The position numbers were made by a program, and so were the translations under genes. 64,000 nucleotides of DNA. Origin: Paragyromitra xinjiangensis. Taxonomy: Eukaryota > Ascomycota > Pezizomycetes > Pezizales > Discinaceae. The notes beneath the pieces are model-generated. The model was not told where the DNA came from and did no database searches. It worked only from the letters and a program-made list of their open reading frames with translations. How positions within the stretch are numbered: position 1 is the stretch's first letter; the number at the start of each line of letters is the position of its first letter. Positions 10,817 to 23,394 of this stretch are shown here, one piece after another. Location: positions 1 through 64,000 of the forward strand of contig JBCAMK010000006.1 in the NCBI GenBank assembly GCA_038503065.1. The letters run 5' to 3'.

Positions 10817-12012
10817 GTATGCAACTACAGCGTTTTTGAAATCTCGTTCGAGTTTTCCTACTGGCAGCCTAACTTGCTCCTTCGACTGAAATCGCATGGC
10901 GTCACATGGGAATTCTATTGAAGTACTCCATTTGATGGATTATGTGATTTGACCCATTTACCATGAATATCTGTATACAAAGTGGCCGCCAGTATGCTTT
11001 ACTAGTGGGCTAGCCCACCCTAAAAGAGTTATCTAAACCAAGCCCATATTCAAAGCCCCAACCCAAAAACTATCATGGCCTAGGCCTTGAGTTTTCCACG
11101 CCAATAACACTCAATAAATCCAACGAGATATGAACCTCCTTCCCTATAACATTATCCGCGCATAGGTCATCCACTAGTAGCACCTTGGGGATGAGCCAGC
11201 CCATCTCCATCTGCAGATCCGCTATCCCATTTATAAACTGGTGCTTAATGAAATACGAACCGGAATAAATATATGTGCACCGAATAGTAATGTGCACGAG
11301 ACGAGACGAGATGAAAACAAAGACAGCCTCTTTTCGTCTCGCTCCGTGGAACCCTCCTCGACGGAAATTAAAGTATCCGCGTGTATGGCTCATCTATTTA
11401 TCTACATGTATCTATCCATCTGAATGAAGCGTCCGGGTAGCCTATAATCCCTAACCCGCACCTAAGCCTGACTCAGTGAGCCACAAGCGTGGGTTAGGGT
11501 TCTGGGCAATACTAAAATTTCCGTCGAGTATTGGTTTCAAGGACTCAGTACTTCAAATTGAGTTATCCGGGTATAAAGAACATAAACTAACACCTATTTG
11601 GTCATATTTAGGCTAGTTGCTATCTCAAAAAGCTGCTAGGAAATCTAGTTGTGCAAATTATGCATATCTGTGTACAAGTTGTGGCTGCTGATTGACCGAG
11701 CGCGTATCACTATAACTGAAAACTTTAAGAGGGAAGACAGGTCAACTGAAAAATGCTCAAGCCGTTTCCCTGAACTGCATATAATTTATCCCCGTCCCCA
11801 AAGTTAGCTATAAGGGATCCTTTATTGTCAGGTAACTTAGGCACTTGTATTTAATGAAAGGCCCAGCTATCTACTAAACCTAGAGCTCAAAATCACGTAA
11901 CCACATACCTAAAGCTCTATATATAACACTACATTCATTTTTATATACATTTTCCCACCCACCTGGCCACCCCTTTGCCAATCGAATCCCACCACAAAGC
12001 TGTGGGTCCCCG
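10817..12012. other. Intergenic stretch with a telomere-like inverted pair
   Basis: No gene is supported. CCCTAACCC at 11449-11457 faces its exact inverse GGGTTAGGG at 11491-11499, leaving a 33-bp loop. The rest is AT-rich and should include the 3' untranslated region of the minus-strand gene that ends at 12013. Confidence 0.45.
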
Positions 12013-13884
12013 CTAACACATCGTTACGGTCTGCGGCATCGTCGAGTCATATAGTGCCACAGCGGAACCCCAGCATTTATCAATCCAGAAGAACGTAAGA
12101 AATACATCTAGAAATGCGGCCAGAACTTGAGTGCCAGTAAATTCCCCATTATCTAGCAGTGGTACCGAATATTTCCCATTGAAGTCAGGATTGTGATCTT
12201 TTAACTTCGTGCAATCAAGACACCCATCCTTACTCTCCACAGTAAGCCCGAGTACCCTTTCAACCTCAACCCCCCCGAAACGCCGAGCCAAGTCGGCAAA
12301 AAGCCGGGGAGACATTATCATTGCCCATATAAGATCCTTTCCGGAGGAATTTTTAGGGGAAATAAGCACACGAAGTGACGCAGATGCTGCAGAGAGAATT
12401 CTCATATCATTAATTGTGAAATGAGCTCTCCCCGTTACTCTAATTCTTTGGAATTCCTCGCAAAGGATCATGGCGTGGTGTAATACTAGCTTTGTATTGC
12501 TCACCTCGTTGTCCGATTGAGTTTGCTTTGGACGTTTGGTGGCCGGAAATTCGTACTGACTATTGTTTGATAGGTCCCGAACATGTTTCCAAATGTCATT
12601 GACGTCGCTGATGAACATCCCTGTCGATGTCAAGTAAAAGCTATCGGGCCGTAACCGCAGAACAGCTTGCTTCATAAGCTTCAGCAAGTCCTCATTCATG
12701 TAGAGATTGCCAAGGTGATACGGGTGAGTACTCTTCTTGACTTCGTCGTAATCGGTGGCTGTGCGATGAAATTCATGGCAGGTGCTATGATCCAATCCTC
12801 GGCTATACATCAACTCCCCCTCGATAACGACAGAGAGTAAGCCAGGACATGGGTCCATTACATCTACTGTAGATTCCTCGCAGTCGCCCGCCCCGTTCCT
12901 TTCGTTTGACATGGCACTGAGCAGGTCGGATACAGATTGCGATTCCGACATAGGAGATGATCCCTTCTTCACGGCTTCAGGACGATTTTTTTTGTTTCCC
13001 CACACAATTCTCTTTATATCTTCATTCGTTGGGTCCTCCTCCAATCCCCGAATCTCGCCGATAATTTCATCTATTGACCGCTCGTTGGCCTTGCCGGGTT
13101 TCTTATCCTCCTTTGAATCAGCACCTCCCAGGAAAAGGAGCTCTCCATTGTCGAGATATAGACCACCGATGGATTGCCAAAGTCGTTCTTCAAGACTAGG
13201 GGTTTCGAGCTTGACGTTCAAGTTGCCATAGTACTCGTGGCTATTAGTAGACAGCTGATCTTTCAGCTCCCTTCCCCTCCGAAACTCAACTATACACCCA
13301 TCCGAGCTAGCCCTAAACTGCAGCCAGCCCAAAGGCCCAGACCATTGCATGGGTAGCGGCATAGGTTGCTTGTAGCTGGGCCTCTTCTCGTACGACTGGA
13401 AACCGAGCATCGAGCTGATTGCTACCAAGTCTCTTCCCTTCCAACGCATTGGAACAATCCCATTCACCAGGTCCGGCTCAGATTGCATGTCGTAAAATTT
13501 GGTGTTGTCGGGCTGCAAACCTATCGCCTCGAGGAAATTGACCCAACTAGCTTCTGGTAAGCTAGCTTCCAGGTCGGGGGTTGGGCTCGCCGCTTCGGTA
13601 TCGGGACCGACCGGAAAGATGATATTAGGTTCAAACTTCCTTGACACCAGTTTGGGTACGGTGATTGTTGGCGTTGAGATTCGCGTCTGCATCTTGAGTA
13701 GTGATGGCGACACCACTTTCTTCTTCCATGGACCGAGAGCTTTCGCCGACATACCCAAACGATATTGCTCGCGTCGTGAAAGTACCTGCATGGCAGCCAC
13801 ATACACAGTGAGGAGAGTGACTATGCCGACAACGGCGGCGAACAGGGAGCACATGGCCGAAATCCAATCGGTCGTTGGAGACAT
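12013..13884 (-). CDS. Fungal membrane-anchored protein of unknown function (623 aa)
   Basis: A single intronless frame starts at the ATG at 13884. Residues about 8-33 form one hydrophobic transmembrane segment (AAVVGIVTLLTVYVAAM) followed by a basic stretch, so the remaining 590 residues probably face the cytosol. A conserved-looking block lies at about 145-205 (DLVNGIVPMRWKGRDL and PMQWSGPLGWLQFR), then an acidic variable region, then a C-terminal region with a second hydrophobic stretch near the end (VLAAFLDVFLTFFW). I recall similar uncharacterised proteins in many filamentous fungi, often in accessory regions beside NLR-type genes, but no named domain. Function is unknown. Confidence 0.75.
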   Translation of the reverse strand: MSPTTDWISAMCSLFAAVVGIVTLLTVYVAAMQVLSRREQYRLGMSAKALGPWKKKVVSPSLLKMQTRISTPTITVPKLVSRKFEPNIIFPVGPDTEAASPTPDLEASLPEASWVNFLEAIGLQPDNTKFYDMQSEPDLVNGIVPMRWKGRDLVAISSMLGFQSYEKRPSYKQPMPLPMQWSGPLGWLQFRASSDGCIVEFRRGRELKDQLSTNSHEYYGNLNVKLETPSLEERLWQSIGGLYLDNGELLFLGGADSKEDKKPGKANERSIDEIIGEIRGLEEDPTNEDIKRIVWGNKKNRPEAVKKGSSPMSESQSVSDLLSAMSNERNGAGDCEESTVDVMDPCPGLLSVVIEGELMYSRGLDHSTCHEFHRTATDYDEVKKSTHPYHLGNLYMNEDLLKLMKQAVLRLRPDSFYLTSTGMFISDVNDIWKHVRDLSNNSQYEFPATKRPKQTQSDNEVSNTKLVLHHAMILCEEFQRIRVTGRAHFTINDMRILSAASASLRVLISPKNSSGKDLIWAMIMSPRLFADLARRFGGVEVERVLGLTVESKDGCLDCTKLKDHNPDFNGKYSVPLLDNGEFTGTQVLAAFLDVFLTFFWIDKCWGSAVALYDSTMPQTVTMC

Positions 13885-16800
13885 TCTGCCGGAGGTAGCC
13901 TCGCTAGGTTCTGCTCCTAGTTATGTTTTATCGTCGATGTCCGTGTTTGTCGTACACCAGGTTCTTGCCAGGCTGAAAATCACTCTTCGCGTAGAATCGT
14001 TTGAAATACTTTTGATGAATTTCGTCGCCGACCTTATGGATATAATTGTAACTATTGAACTTATTAGCTTTACCGTAAACGGATCACAACCTCACGAAAC
14101 AAAGCCAACGGTGGATCTCAGAGGCTAAAGGTCACAACTTACGAGAGCCGGGTATTCCGGTAGTAGAAATATATTGCTGGTGATCGCAAAATGCCAGAGT
14201 GAAGATCAGGGAAAGTACTCGACCGGTATATAAGTTTTCCCAAGCGTAACCTAGCCGAAATTCGAACATGGTTTCCCAGACCAAGGGCGAATGAAACCCC
14301 CCTTAGGAAAAAGCTTCTGCTTCGGGCGCCCAGGCTGTGCCCACAGTCTTTCGCCGAGCTGAAGTCTTTCTCAAGCGAATCATAGCGTACAACTAATTCG
14401 GCCAGGGCGATAGCACGCGCTTGTGGCAGCTGCCGAGGCACAGCAAAAGGGTGACAGAGCTGAGGCTTGAGGCAGAGTCCGAAACAAGACGTAGGAACTG
14501 CAGTCTGCTCTCTATTGGAAGTCTCAGTACAGCCGCTCTGTAAGTAGTTTCAATCGGAAACAGTTCACAGCAGGCGAATTTTGCTACAAGCTAATCATAT
14601 TAGGTGGCTAATATGCAGTACCGCCCACAATATGCAATTGTTGACGTGTAGGATCTGGGAATGCCAAGTTTCGCCCCTACCGATCGCGCACTTTGAAATG
14701 AGCATGAGTCTCTATTCGCTGGAGCATGCACTATATGTGATAGTTCGCTGCAAGAACATAGCCTGCAGTGCCTGTAGCCACCTCATTGATTCTGCCCTGC
14801 GCTTAGGCAGCCGCAGGATAGTGCACATATCAAAAACTGACCAGCACGTCGTATGCGCATTTGGGTTGCGCACCACCCAGCTAACAAGTGGTGATTCCAT
14901 GAGCTACTACCCATATCCCAAGCCTCAAAAAGCGACGTGGAATTGGTTTTTTCAGCTGTGAAAAAACTTCAGGTCCGTCCTATTGACAATAATGTCGCTC
15001 TGGGGCATTGCCGTCGAGGGGACATCGCCCCCTAGATCTTCCCACGTCGTTTCGCATGAACGTTTGACACGATTGGCCAATTCCCACTTGGAATCTCGTA
15101 CTATGAGGGGGCGAACTCCGGTTCATGGCTTCACCTCAACATGCAATACAAGCATTAGGAACAACCCTAACCCACAAATCAATCCCCAAACCCCAAATAT
15201 TACAGCAATACAAAACTGCCTTCCAAACCAAGGTTAGTCCTTCTTTCAGTAATAATAATACGAGATCTTCGCGTGACGCCAGGTCCTGACTCTCAAGTCC
15301 ATTGTGGTGAGGGAGGAATCGTAAATTCCTTGACCGGGGACACTTTAAAAACAGGAAAAACTTTTCCGACGGGCACATTTACGTATATTCGAATCATCGT
15401 AGCCCTGCCGTACACTCATGACAAGAGTGCGACGGGTCAGGAATAATGGCGACTGATAATATAAGGGGAGCCTCGTTTTACCGCAGGAGGTCGTCTGCTA
15501 TCTTCATACGCTTTCAGCCCTTTCCGCTATTGTATGTTAAAATGTATATGCCTCCCGCTAGAAGTAGTCATATGCGTCAAGGCTTAAGCGCACGATAGAT
15601 AAACATAATCCATCCTAGAAAGCACCCATTTAATTTTCTAATACAGCATTAGAGACTCGAAAGTTATGTTTAAAACTCTGAATAGTAACGAGAGTAACTC
15701 GAGGATTAAGTAAGACCAAGACTAACACTCACCTTGCTACTTATTTTGACCATATCCATGTGCACCTCTTGAAGCCCATTTGAGTTTATATGCCACCGCT
15801 TGATTCTAGCTAAAATAGTTTCTCATACACCTTATTTAGACGTAGGATCTACTTTTAGATACCAGAAAAGAGTTCAAAAAAATTAAACCATGACCCTACC
15901 CAAGTTCTCTACGAAAGTGCAACAGGCCACCCCAACTAATTCCATCACGGTATATCACTCGTCATCTAGATCACGTGATACCATGCGACTAGGCCACTTC
16001 CAGCCTCACGAACTGCACAGCTGCAAATAAAGCTTAATTTGATCTATAAAGCGGTTCTATTAGATCTAAGGCATTAGGGATAGCAAAACGTCGGCCCATC
16101 TCAACACCGAAATAAGTATTCTTAATCACATTCGCTCACTCGATACGTATGATGTCACCGCTTGGGTATCAAAATACCACCTGAGCATGGATCCTTGTTG
16201 ATCACCAACAAAATAAGCAAGACGGACATCCCTGCTTTCACGGCAGATACACCGCACAGCAGTTCCCACAAGAGGCGTTAACGTTAGTAGACTTACAATG
16301 AAGCGTAGAGCTATATAACTTTCGCAGTGTACGGCTAGAAAGTTCCAAGCGGTAAAAGTCTCCATAGTAGAAGTTTGGCGCACTTTCACAGGTAGCCAGC
16401 CAGGTTGCCTCATACCTCGACTAAACTGACACCCGGAAGCCTTGCTGTTAGTGGCTTGGGGGGTAACGCTTGGAACCCTAACCCTGGGTAATTGCGATTG
16501 GGGTCAATTGTTGTCCTCACCACTAGGCTAGGGTTTATTATTTAGACTGATATTGAGACCGGTATTACATCCTAAAGTGGATGGTGACAGGGGTGTGTGG
16601 AGCATGAACGTGGGTGGGTGGGGCTACTGGGCGGTTTGTTTTCTGTTTGTCAAATCTGCATACGGTACACTTGTGAGAGGATTCTGTCCAATCTCTATTT
16701 AGTAGGATTGAGTGTTACTCATACATGGAAACTTCATAGGTCTGCATCCTCCGAGGTGATGAATAATTTGAGAGTCATATACTATCACTCGCTCGCCTTG

Positions 16801-17204
16801 GAGGTCATGTTGAAGTAATAAGGTGAGATATTCGTTGCTTCTGTGGAAGGCTTGATATATTGGATAGAGGTGAAAGAAACGAAGAAGAGGCAGAAAGCCT
16901 CTGTATATATACAAGTAATCAACCAATCACAGCCCTTCCACCAGATACCTCGCCGGTCAGCGCCTCCAGGCCCAAAGCAGCCTGCGAATAAGCCCAATAT
17001 ACTGAATAGCCGCTTGAATAATTGACAGCCAAAGAAGACCAAATCAGCAAGGAATAGTAAGAAACCTGAATAGTAGGAAAGCCTACGTATGCTATAAAAG
17101 CCTACGTAGGTGGATAAAAGAATAGAACCAAATAGTAAGGAAAGGCCGGAAGCGGCACGAAAGGAAGTAAATATATCCAACACATGTTATATCACTCGAC
17201 TTCA
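13885..17204. other. Gene-poor stretch between two minus-strand genes
   Basis: Small open frames (up to 132 codons) have no recognisable content. A 100-codon minus frame at 14139-14441 lies upstream of the membrane-protein gene and may be leader or chance. TTAGGG-type motifs occur at about 15164 and 16472. AGTAGTCATATGC at about 15567 matches the 5' region of small-subunit rRNA for 13 bp only. A short palindrome (AAAGCCTACGTA repeated) lies at 17078-17110. Confidence 0.4.
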
Positions 17205-18368
17205 CTACTGCCCTATTGGAGATCTAGGTCTCTCCACATGGCTTCCCCACAAATCAATGATTCTCACCCTAAGCCAATTCAACGGGATAACAAACTTCTC
17301 CAATTCTGTGACATCATCGTATAGATCAGACCTCAGGATAGTGATATTTTCCGTAAACTCATCGTCCTCCAGTTGCTCCGAGTCGCGATGCAGCACGAAC
17401 CGATGATTCTCAACAAGCCCTGGGAGGCCAGACATGAGTCTCCAAACCTGCACAGTAACGCGCAGGCCCTGGTTTTCGACCGACAAAAGCTCGTCCTCGA
17501 CCTCCTCTTCCTGATCAATCTCTCCTGCAACCGGAACACGTTCATCTGTGGCTTTCGAGAGGTCAACCAAGATAACAACCTTAGTCACCCCGTTACTAGC
17601 GAGTAGCCAAGCCTCTGCGCGATCCTGAAGACTCTCTTTCTTGGGATTCGGGCATTTCGATTTTCTCAAAGGCTGGGAAACACCAATCTCCATGACAGCC
17701 AGCGGTTTATCCACACTCGGATCCGTCCCCACGCGGAACAGGGACCAGTCCGGGGTCCGCTTGCTTTCCCGCCAGGTTGTTTTTTGATCGAAGAAGTCGT
17801 ATTCTATGGGAGTTAGCATGGTTAAGCTGGGGTAGATGGATAGGGAGGGCTTACGATGGTTTTCAGCCTGCGCGATTAAGCCGAGAGTGGATTTGTGGTG
17901 GCCACGACGGGATTTCCATTCGAGGTCTTTCAAGGGGAGGAAACCCTCGTCAACCATGGCGTCGGTGGCGGTGGAGAGAAAATGCCAGGCTGCGTTGTGA
18001 AGGCCATTTGACGTGCGTCTGATTTGGAGGGTGAGGAGGGTGGAGTTGTAGGTAACCCTGTTGGTTTCAGGTTAGTGGATGGGAGGGAGGAGGGAGTAAA
18101 CGACGAACTTGTGTTTCAAGGCAAAGGTCCGGAATTCAGAAAAGCCCCAGAGGTCATGGAACTGACGGTGGGCCACTCGTGCCCGTGTGAAATCGACAAG
18201 ATTATCGACTGCAGCAAAGTAGTCAGAGATTTCGGTTATGAGGGAGATTTCTGGCTCCTCCGAGTCTGAGTTAGCAGAAGAGACGGATGGGTTGATGGAG
18301 CTGATAGAGTGGTGTAGATAGTCAGGTAGTAGAGGGGAGGAGGCAGTATCTTGAGAGATGATGTGCAT
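17205..18368 (-). CDS. Possible PD-(D/E)XK-fold protein (370 aa)
   Basis: Two exons, 18368-18109 and 18057-17205, are joined by a 51-bp intron (donor GTTCGTCG, branch CACTAAC, acceptor CAACAG); the sum of 1113 nt is in phase. The N-terminal 65 residues are Ser-rich and probably disordered. The middle contains RTPDWSLF (about residue 187) and, some 20 residues later, LAVMEIGVSQ, then a helix with DRAEAWLLASNG and a strand KVVILVDLS. Asp, then Glu on a strand, then a helix and another strand is the layout of PD-(D/E)XK nuclease-like domains, and I recall a fungal family with the same EIG/EVG-S pattern. The usual lysine of the third motif is replaced, so it may not cleave DNA. The far C-terminus is acidic. 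Function is inferred only from this motif order. Confidence 0.7.
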
Positions 18369-19695
18369 AGCTTGGGGAGGAGAGGAGGTGGTGAAGTAAA
18401 GGGGAACAGGTGATGTTCGTGACAGCTCGCTAAGACAGGTCACCCGATTGGTCGATCTGAACCCGACGCAGATCAGCGGGAGATGCGAGAAACCCTGACC
18501 CTGCACCTTAACTTTGTCTCAACGACGAGCCTATGAGAGCTTGGGGAGTATTCAGCCTCCCTCGCTTAGTCAACGCTGAATGGAATCCCCAGCTATGCCC
18601 GCAGACAAGCTCCTGCCGAGGACGACTGTTTCACACTTGCAATGGATCGTACGACAGCGATAGTGAGCGTTAACTCTTTCTAGTCTGCTCAGGCTATGTT
18701 GTAATGCCTGCCGGTATCTATCCAGTACCTAAACTCTTTAACTGCCTTTTTCCACCCCTAGATCCTGTGACTATGTTTACGGGGGTACGATCGTCATTCT
18801 TTACCATATCTAGGGTTGTAATTCATTAATTAGACGGTTGCCAAACAAGGCACGCAGCTGAAAATAGGGGCGGAGGCGAAGCAGAAGTGTTTGTTTGTGC
18901 AGCCAATAGATAGTACGAAGTCCAGAAGCCAAGAGTTCTACTTAGCAGCCACCTAATAAACAAAGGTTGGTAATGGCATTCGTGTCGCCATACATAATCT
19001 TCATCTCTTCCGAGGCGATCATAATAGTAATAACTTATGGAACATGCGGTTTCTCACGTTTCAGCTAAGCGCGTTAAAAAAATATTTTTGTTGAAAAAAG
19101 GGAAAGAAATCGAGAATATTAGAACTGGACACATGACTTATAATTAACTATTAGCTCTGCCACAATGAGGTTTTCACCCCTGGAGTTCTCACCCACTGGA
19201 AGCATGATCATATATTCAATTAGAATCGGAACCTTGCCGGCTGCAGATGGACACGACTGTGTTCACGGAATTGAACAAACTAGCTTAGAAATTTGGGGAT
19301 AGCGATTCCCACACGAACCTCCTCTGAATATCTACTGATTCCACGCGTTTTTGCGGCGGAAACGGGAAGTGAACCAAGACGAGTTTCCTCTACGTGTTAT
19401 TATGTATGTCGTATATTATTTGTACTTATTAGAGTTGAAAGTATCCCTTCTTTATTACTGAGTATGTAGATTAACTATTAGCACCCTACACCCTACAATG
19501 TTCGTTTCTCATGTATAATACAGTACAATATATCAGTTCTCAGCGTTCGCCGCCCACACGGGACCAATTCTATTGCCCCGGCGCCGGAGGATCGTTCGAG
19601 CTTTCCTCGTTGGTTGTACCAACCGTTCTGTCGGTCGTGGTGGCTTTCTCTCTTTACTCGGTTGTACCCCTCCCTGCCTCCACCCCACTTTCCCC
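18369..19695. other. Intergenic stretch
   Basis: Presumably holds the promoter of the 18368 gene and the 3' end of the CorA-like gene. A TCGTACGACAGCGA word at about 18648 resembles the subtelomeric palindrome core but is single. No other gene is supported. Confidence 0.35.
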
Positions 19696-21567
19696 TTACT
19701 TATCTTTGCGGTCAAATATATTTAACTTAGCCAAATCTTCCTTTATATCATCATCATCCCTGAACATAAAATAGCTTAGAAATGCCACAAGCACGACTGT
19801 AATCGGTCCTGTAATTTCCCAAAACGCCTCATGCGTGTCGACACCCGACCATACGCCACTACTCATCCCCAAATACTATCCCGCACTTGTCAGCCCCTCT
19901 CTTCCTGAATGGGAAACATAAACTCACAGTAGCGAAAAAACCGAGCGGTAGAAATGTAGCAGTTACAAGTGTAAACACAGTCACCGTCTGTCCCTGTCGC
20001 GCGAGTAGACTCTTCATTTCCACGGTGGTGCTCAAACTCGTCCCGCTATCTAGTCCTTTCTGCGTCTCTCGAAACTCCATTTGCCATCCTTTCCGCATCT
20101 CTTGCAACCCCAATTGCCATTCCTTCAGTGTTGCTATCTTTCCCGTACGCTCTGTGACGAGAGCTTCTAGGACGCGCAGAGTCAATTTGATTTGCTCTTT
20201 TTGGTTGTCTAGGGCGGGTAGCCTTACGGCATTACGAGTAGCGTGGGATTCACCGGGGGGGAGGTTGTTATCAAGGATGCGCCGGAAGTCTTTCAAGATC
20301 TTTAGTTGATCTGCTATGACCTGGAGGATTATCAACAAGTGTGTGAGTCGCTCATCGAATTTTTCGACTCCCTGGTTGAATTCTTTGACTTCCCCGTTAA
20401 GTTTTTCAACTTCCCCGTTGGAGTTTTCGACTTTCTTGGAGTTTTTAACTCGGCTGTCGAAGTTTTTAGTAGCCGCGATTTTGATACTCCCTAGGCTAGC
20501 AAGGAGTTCTCTCCCCTCCCCGTCGACCCGCTCCTTGAAGCTGTAGAGAACAGCGTCTTCATGCAGAAAGATATTTCCCATGAGCTGGGCGAGGGCGTGA
20601 AGTGCGCCAGAAAATTCTTGGAACGGGAATAGCGGGGCGGGGATTTTATTCGTGGAGTTTGGGTCAGTCGCAGAGGATGGTTTGGCGGTGAAGGGTTTGT
20701 CAGGTGATTTGAAGAGTGCAATCTTGTCTGTTACTGATACGTTAACCGGTGATGAAAAAAAGTGGGGAGGAGCGGGTACTGTTGTCAAAGAGGATGTGCC
20801 ATGCCTGCCAGACACGAATCTCGCTACCACGTGCGCCCGAGTTGTCTAAGTTGTGATATTGAGGGAGGGTAAGAGACCCTTCACAATCTGTAATACTACC
20901 GAGATAGGGAATCCCCAGGAAGAGAATGAGGTATTTGGGGCTCTTAGATGAAAGCTCACTGGATCGAAGGCGGAGGCCGGTGATTACAGGGGGGCTTTCA
21001 TTATTGCGGGGTTTTAGCAGAATACTCAGGTCGGGATACTGAACATCTTCCGGGCAGGAATATTCAATGACTTCCTTTGCGGTAGTTAGTGCATGTACTT
21101 AAGCATACTCCGGAAAACACCCAAGTCCAGCGTAAATACCTGTACTTGTTCCGGTTCGAGACGAGGGATGTAGCTGGCCAAAATATCAGATAAACGCTTT
21201 TCGCTAGTAAGCGTTATGTGAGGGATACGGATGAGAGGACCCACAGGATTTTAACATCACCACCATCCCCAGCCTCGCACCAACGCGCCTTGCTCGACCG
21301 TGATTGTTTCCAATCCTGTGTCCACACTTCATACGTCGCACTTTCGAGTTCCTCCGGCTCCTCATGTTCCTGAATTCCGAGATTAGAGGATGTTGCTACA
21401 CCAGGATGAGGGTACTTCAGGAAGAGGACATCGTCCCGGGTGGCATCGAGTTCGGGAAGGGAGGAGGGAGACAGAAGGCAGAATGATTCTGTGATAGGTG
21501 GGTTCTCGATGTCTTTGACACTGGGTTCGGGACTGTCAACAGATCTCGATGCAGAGGGTTGTTCCAT
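19696..21567 (-). CDS. Fungal CorA-like two-helix membrane protein (540 aa)
   Basis: Five exons are predicted: 21567-21241, 21196-21140, 21074-20816, 20727-19928 and 19875-19696 (1623 nt, in phase); the third intron is the least certain. The N-terminus is soluble. The middle is a coiled coil (about residues 300-460) with repeated KLNGEVKEF-type heptads. Near the C-terminus a hydrophobic helix (TVFTLVTATFLPLGFFATV) is followed by YLGMSSG and a second helix (ITGPITVVLVAFLSYFMF), the topology of CorA/ZntB transporters. The GMN signature of CorA is degenerate here (LGMS), so Mg2+ transport should not be assumed. Fungi have many such CorA-like proteins, often near NLR genes; their role is unclear. 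A related N-terminal fragment lies at 23395-23715. Confidence 0.8.
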
Positions 21568-22478
21568 AGCTATAGCTGATGGGTAATATAAGCGGTGACT
21601 AAGTGCAAGTATTAGACCTTTCTACTTACTTTCCGGAGAAATTGGGAAGAAATACAAGGGGGATGAGGCACTATAAATAGTGGATAGCCCTGCAAGCTCA
21701 GAGGGAATTCAAAGGAGGCGGTGGTTAAAGCTCTAGGAGATGTCTAGTAGTTATCGGTGGTTGCCAGCGTTAGTTCTAACCACCTAATAACACAGCCCAG
21801 CTTTTCGACGTAAGTGACTCGATAAATAGACAGCTGAAATCCATAACCAGAAGCTCTGCGCCCGGCCCTAGCTCCGCACTAGAACCACTTCCTCATTCTT
21901 AATTTCCGTTTAGTCCAGGTACCGCATACCATATCTCAACTTAATTGGTCCGCCGCTTTATTGATTTCGCGTCGCCGGAAAGCCACGAGTTGGTATTCAT
22001 AAATATAACAGGCCTTACCCTATCTTATAATTGCTCACTCCTGCCCACCGATTTCTCCGCTGGTCTCCGAGGGAAATTAAGATTCATGTAACCTAGGCGG
22101 CGGTGCACGGAGCTGCGAGCCGCAGTTCCATTCACATATGAAACCTATTCCAATATACTACAAGTGCAACTAGTTTTTGCAAGAAAATATCGTGCCGATG
22201 GAAGTAGAGTATCTTAGAGCAGTACCTCAGGAAGCATTCACTCTCGAGACCACAACCACCATCCATGCTACGCCAATTATCTAAAAGTCCCAGGATACTG
22301 GTTGCCCAAAGCCCCATACTGCAGTTGCCCTACTGGCTCGCTTTCCGTGCTTCTGTGCACTGAATCGCTTATCGTATTCGGCTCTTTCGTTGGGTTGACA
22401 CGGATCGAGCAAACTCCAACATAATTGGAGCCCAAACACACTTAATAACTAGACCCTGATGTACTTAATGAATTCATT
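21568..22478. other. Intergenic stretch
   Basis: Likely promoter of the CorA-like gene plus AT-rich spacer. No gene is recognised. Confidence 0.35.
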
Positions 22479-22491
22479 ATCACCACCATCA

Positions 22492-22824
22492 TGTTTTTGT
22501 TTTTTGTTCTTTGTGTGGGCGAAGAGAAAGGAGGGTCGGGCGGAAAACATGTTATACTATGGCCCTGAAAAGCCGAAGGGCCTTGTTGCAACCGTGTTTC
22601 TTGCGGGCTTCAAGGTCCAGTATATTGCAGAAACTGGGGATTTATTCTCAGTTGTTTTATTTTTTATTTTTCGTGAACATTAGTACTTGTACTTTTGTTT
22701 TTATATATTTTATATTTTATTTGGCTGAGGTTACTCATGCCGTAGGATGAATACCCATAAAGGGTCCTATCCTTTTGTAGCTAGAATTCTAGTTATAATA
22801 AAATCATTATTAAAAAAAAAAAAA
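22492..22824 (+). mobile_element. 5'-truncated LINE (or other retroposed copy), 333 bp
   Basis: The segment ends in about 13 A residues and is bracketed by a 13-bp direct repeat ATCACCACCATCA at 22479-22491 and 22825-22837. A poly(A) tail plus a variable-length target duplication is the mark of target-primed reverse transcription. No domain is recognisable and the sequence does not visibly match the 3' end of the LINE at 52636-57876, so it comes from another family. Confidence 0.8.
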
Positions 22825-22837
22825 ATCACCACCATCA

Positions 22838-23394
22838 GGAATAGGCCCTTGTTATATGTAGGAAAGATGACAAGTGTGTTGGCTAAATCCCTTACATAGG
22901 GAGATCCGCAAGCTACCCGAACAGATGGTCTCGATTCCAGACCTTTTGGGAAAACCGCTACTTATTTTGGGTGGTTGACGCGATGTGTAGGGAGAATCCA
23001 CCAAATATTGTAACAGATCTGGGCAACTGCAACGTGGGCACGACCAGCGAACAGACCCTCTACTTGAATAGGCGATAATTGGTTTAATTTTAAGTGAGGA
23101 AAATCCCACTTGGCACAAACTCGCAGCAAATCCACCAGTTGTGTTCAAGTTGGGTTGTTTATTACAGATCGGGATGTGAAAAAGGACTGGCAAATTGGTG
23201 TATTGACTCTCCTCGGCTACGGTTTACCCCGTGAGGGCTGCGTCGTTTATTGTGTGCCGCTAGCCGCTAAGAAGGATATCCCACAAGAAATCCACAAGTA
23301 ACACAAGCTACACTTTCACACGCATACCTATACTTCCAATATTCTTTTGTCGGTGATCTTCGTGGTTACTGCCTAGAGTACTCCCCGGCGAATC
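22838..23394. other. Spacer, possibly decayed CorA-like gene
   Basis: Short minus-strand open frames lie directly downstream of the CorA-like N-terminal fragment but show no hydrophobic C-terminal helices. It may be the eroded rest of that copy. Confidence 0.3.

Noticed and set aside
15560..15600. AGTAGTCATATGC, identical to part of the 5' region of 18S rRNA
   Set aside because: The match is 13 bp and does not extend; the following sequence is unrelated to rRNA.
20735..20860. Apparent frameshift in the CorA-like gene
   Set aside because: An 88-bp GT-AG intron (20728-20815) joins the two frames in phase, so no lesion is needed.
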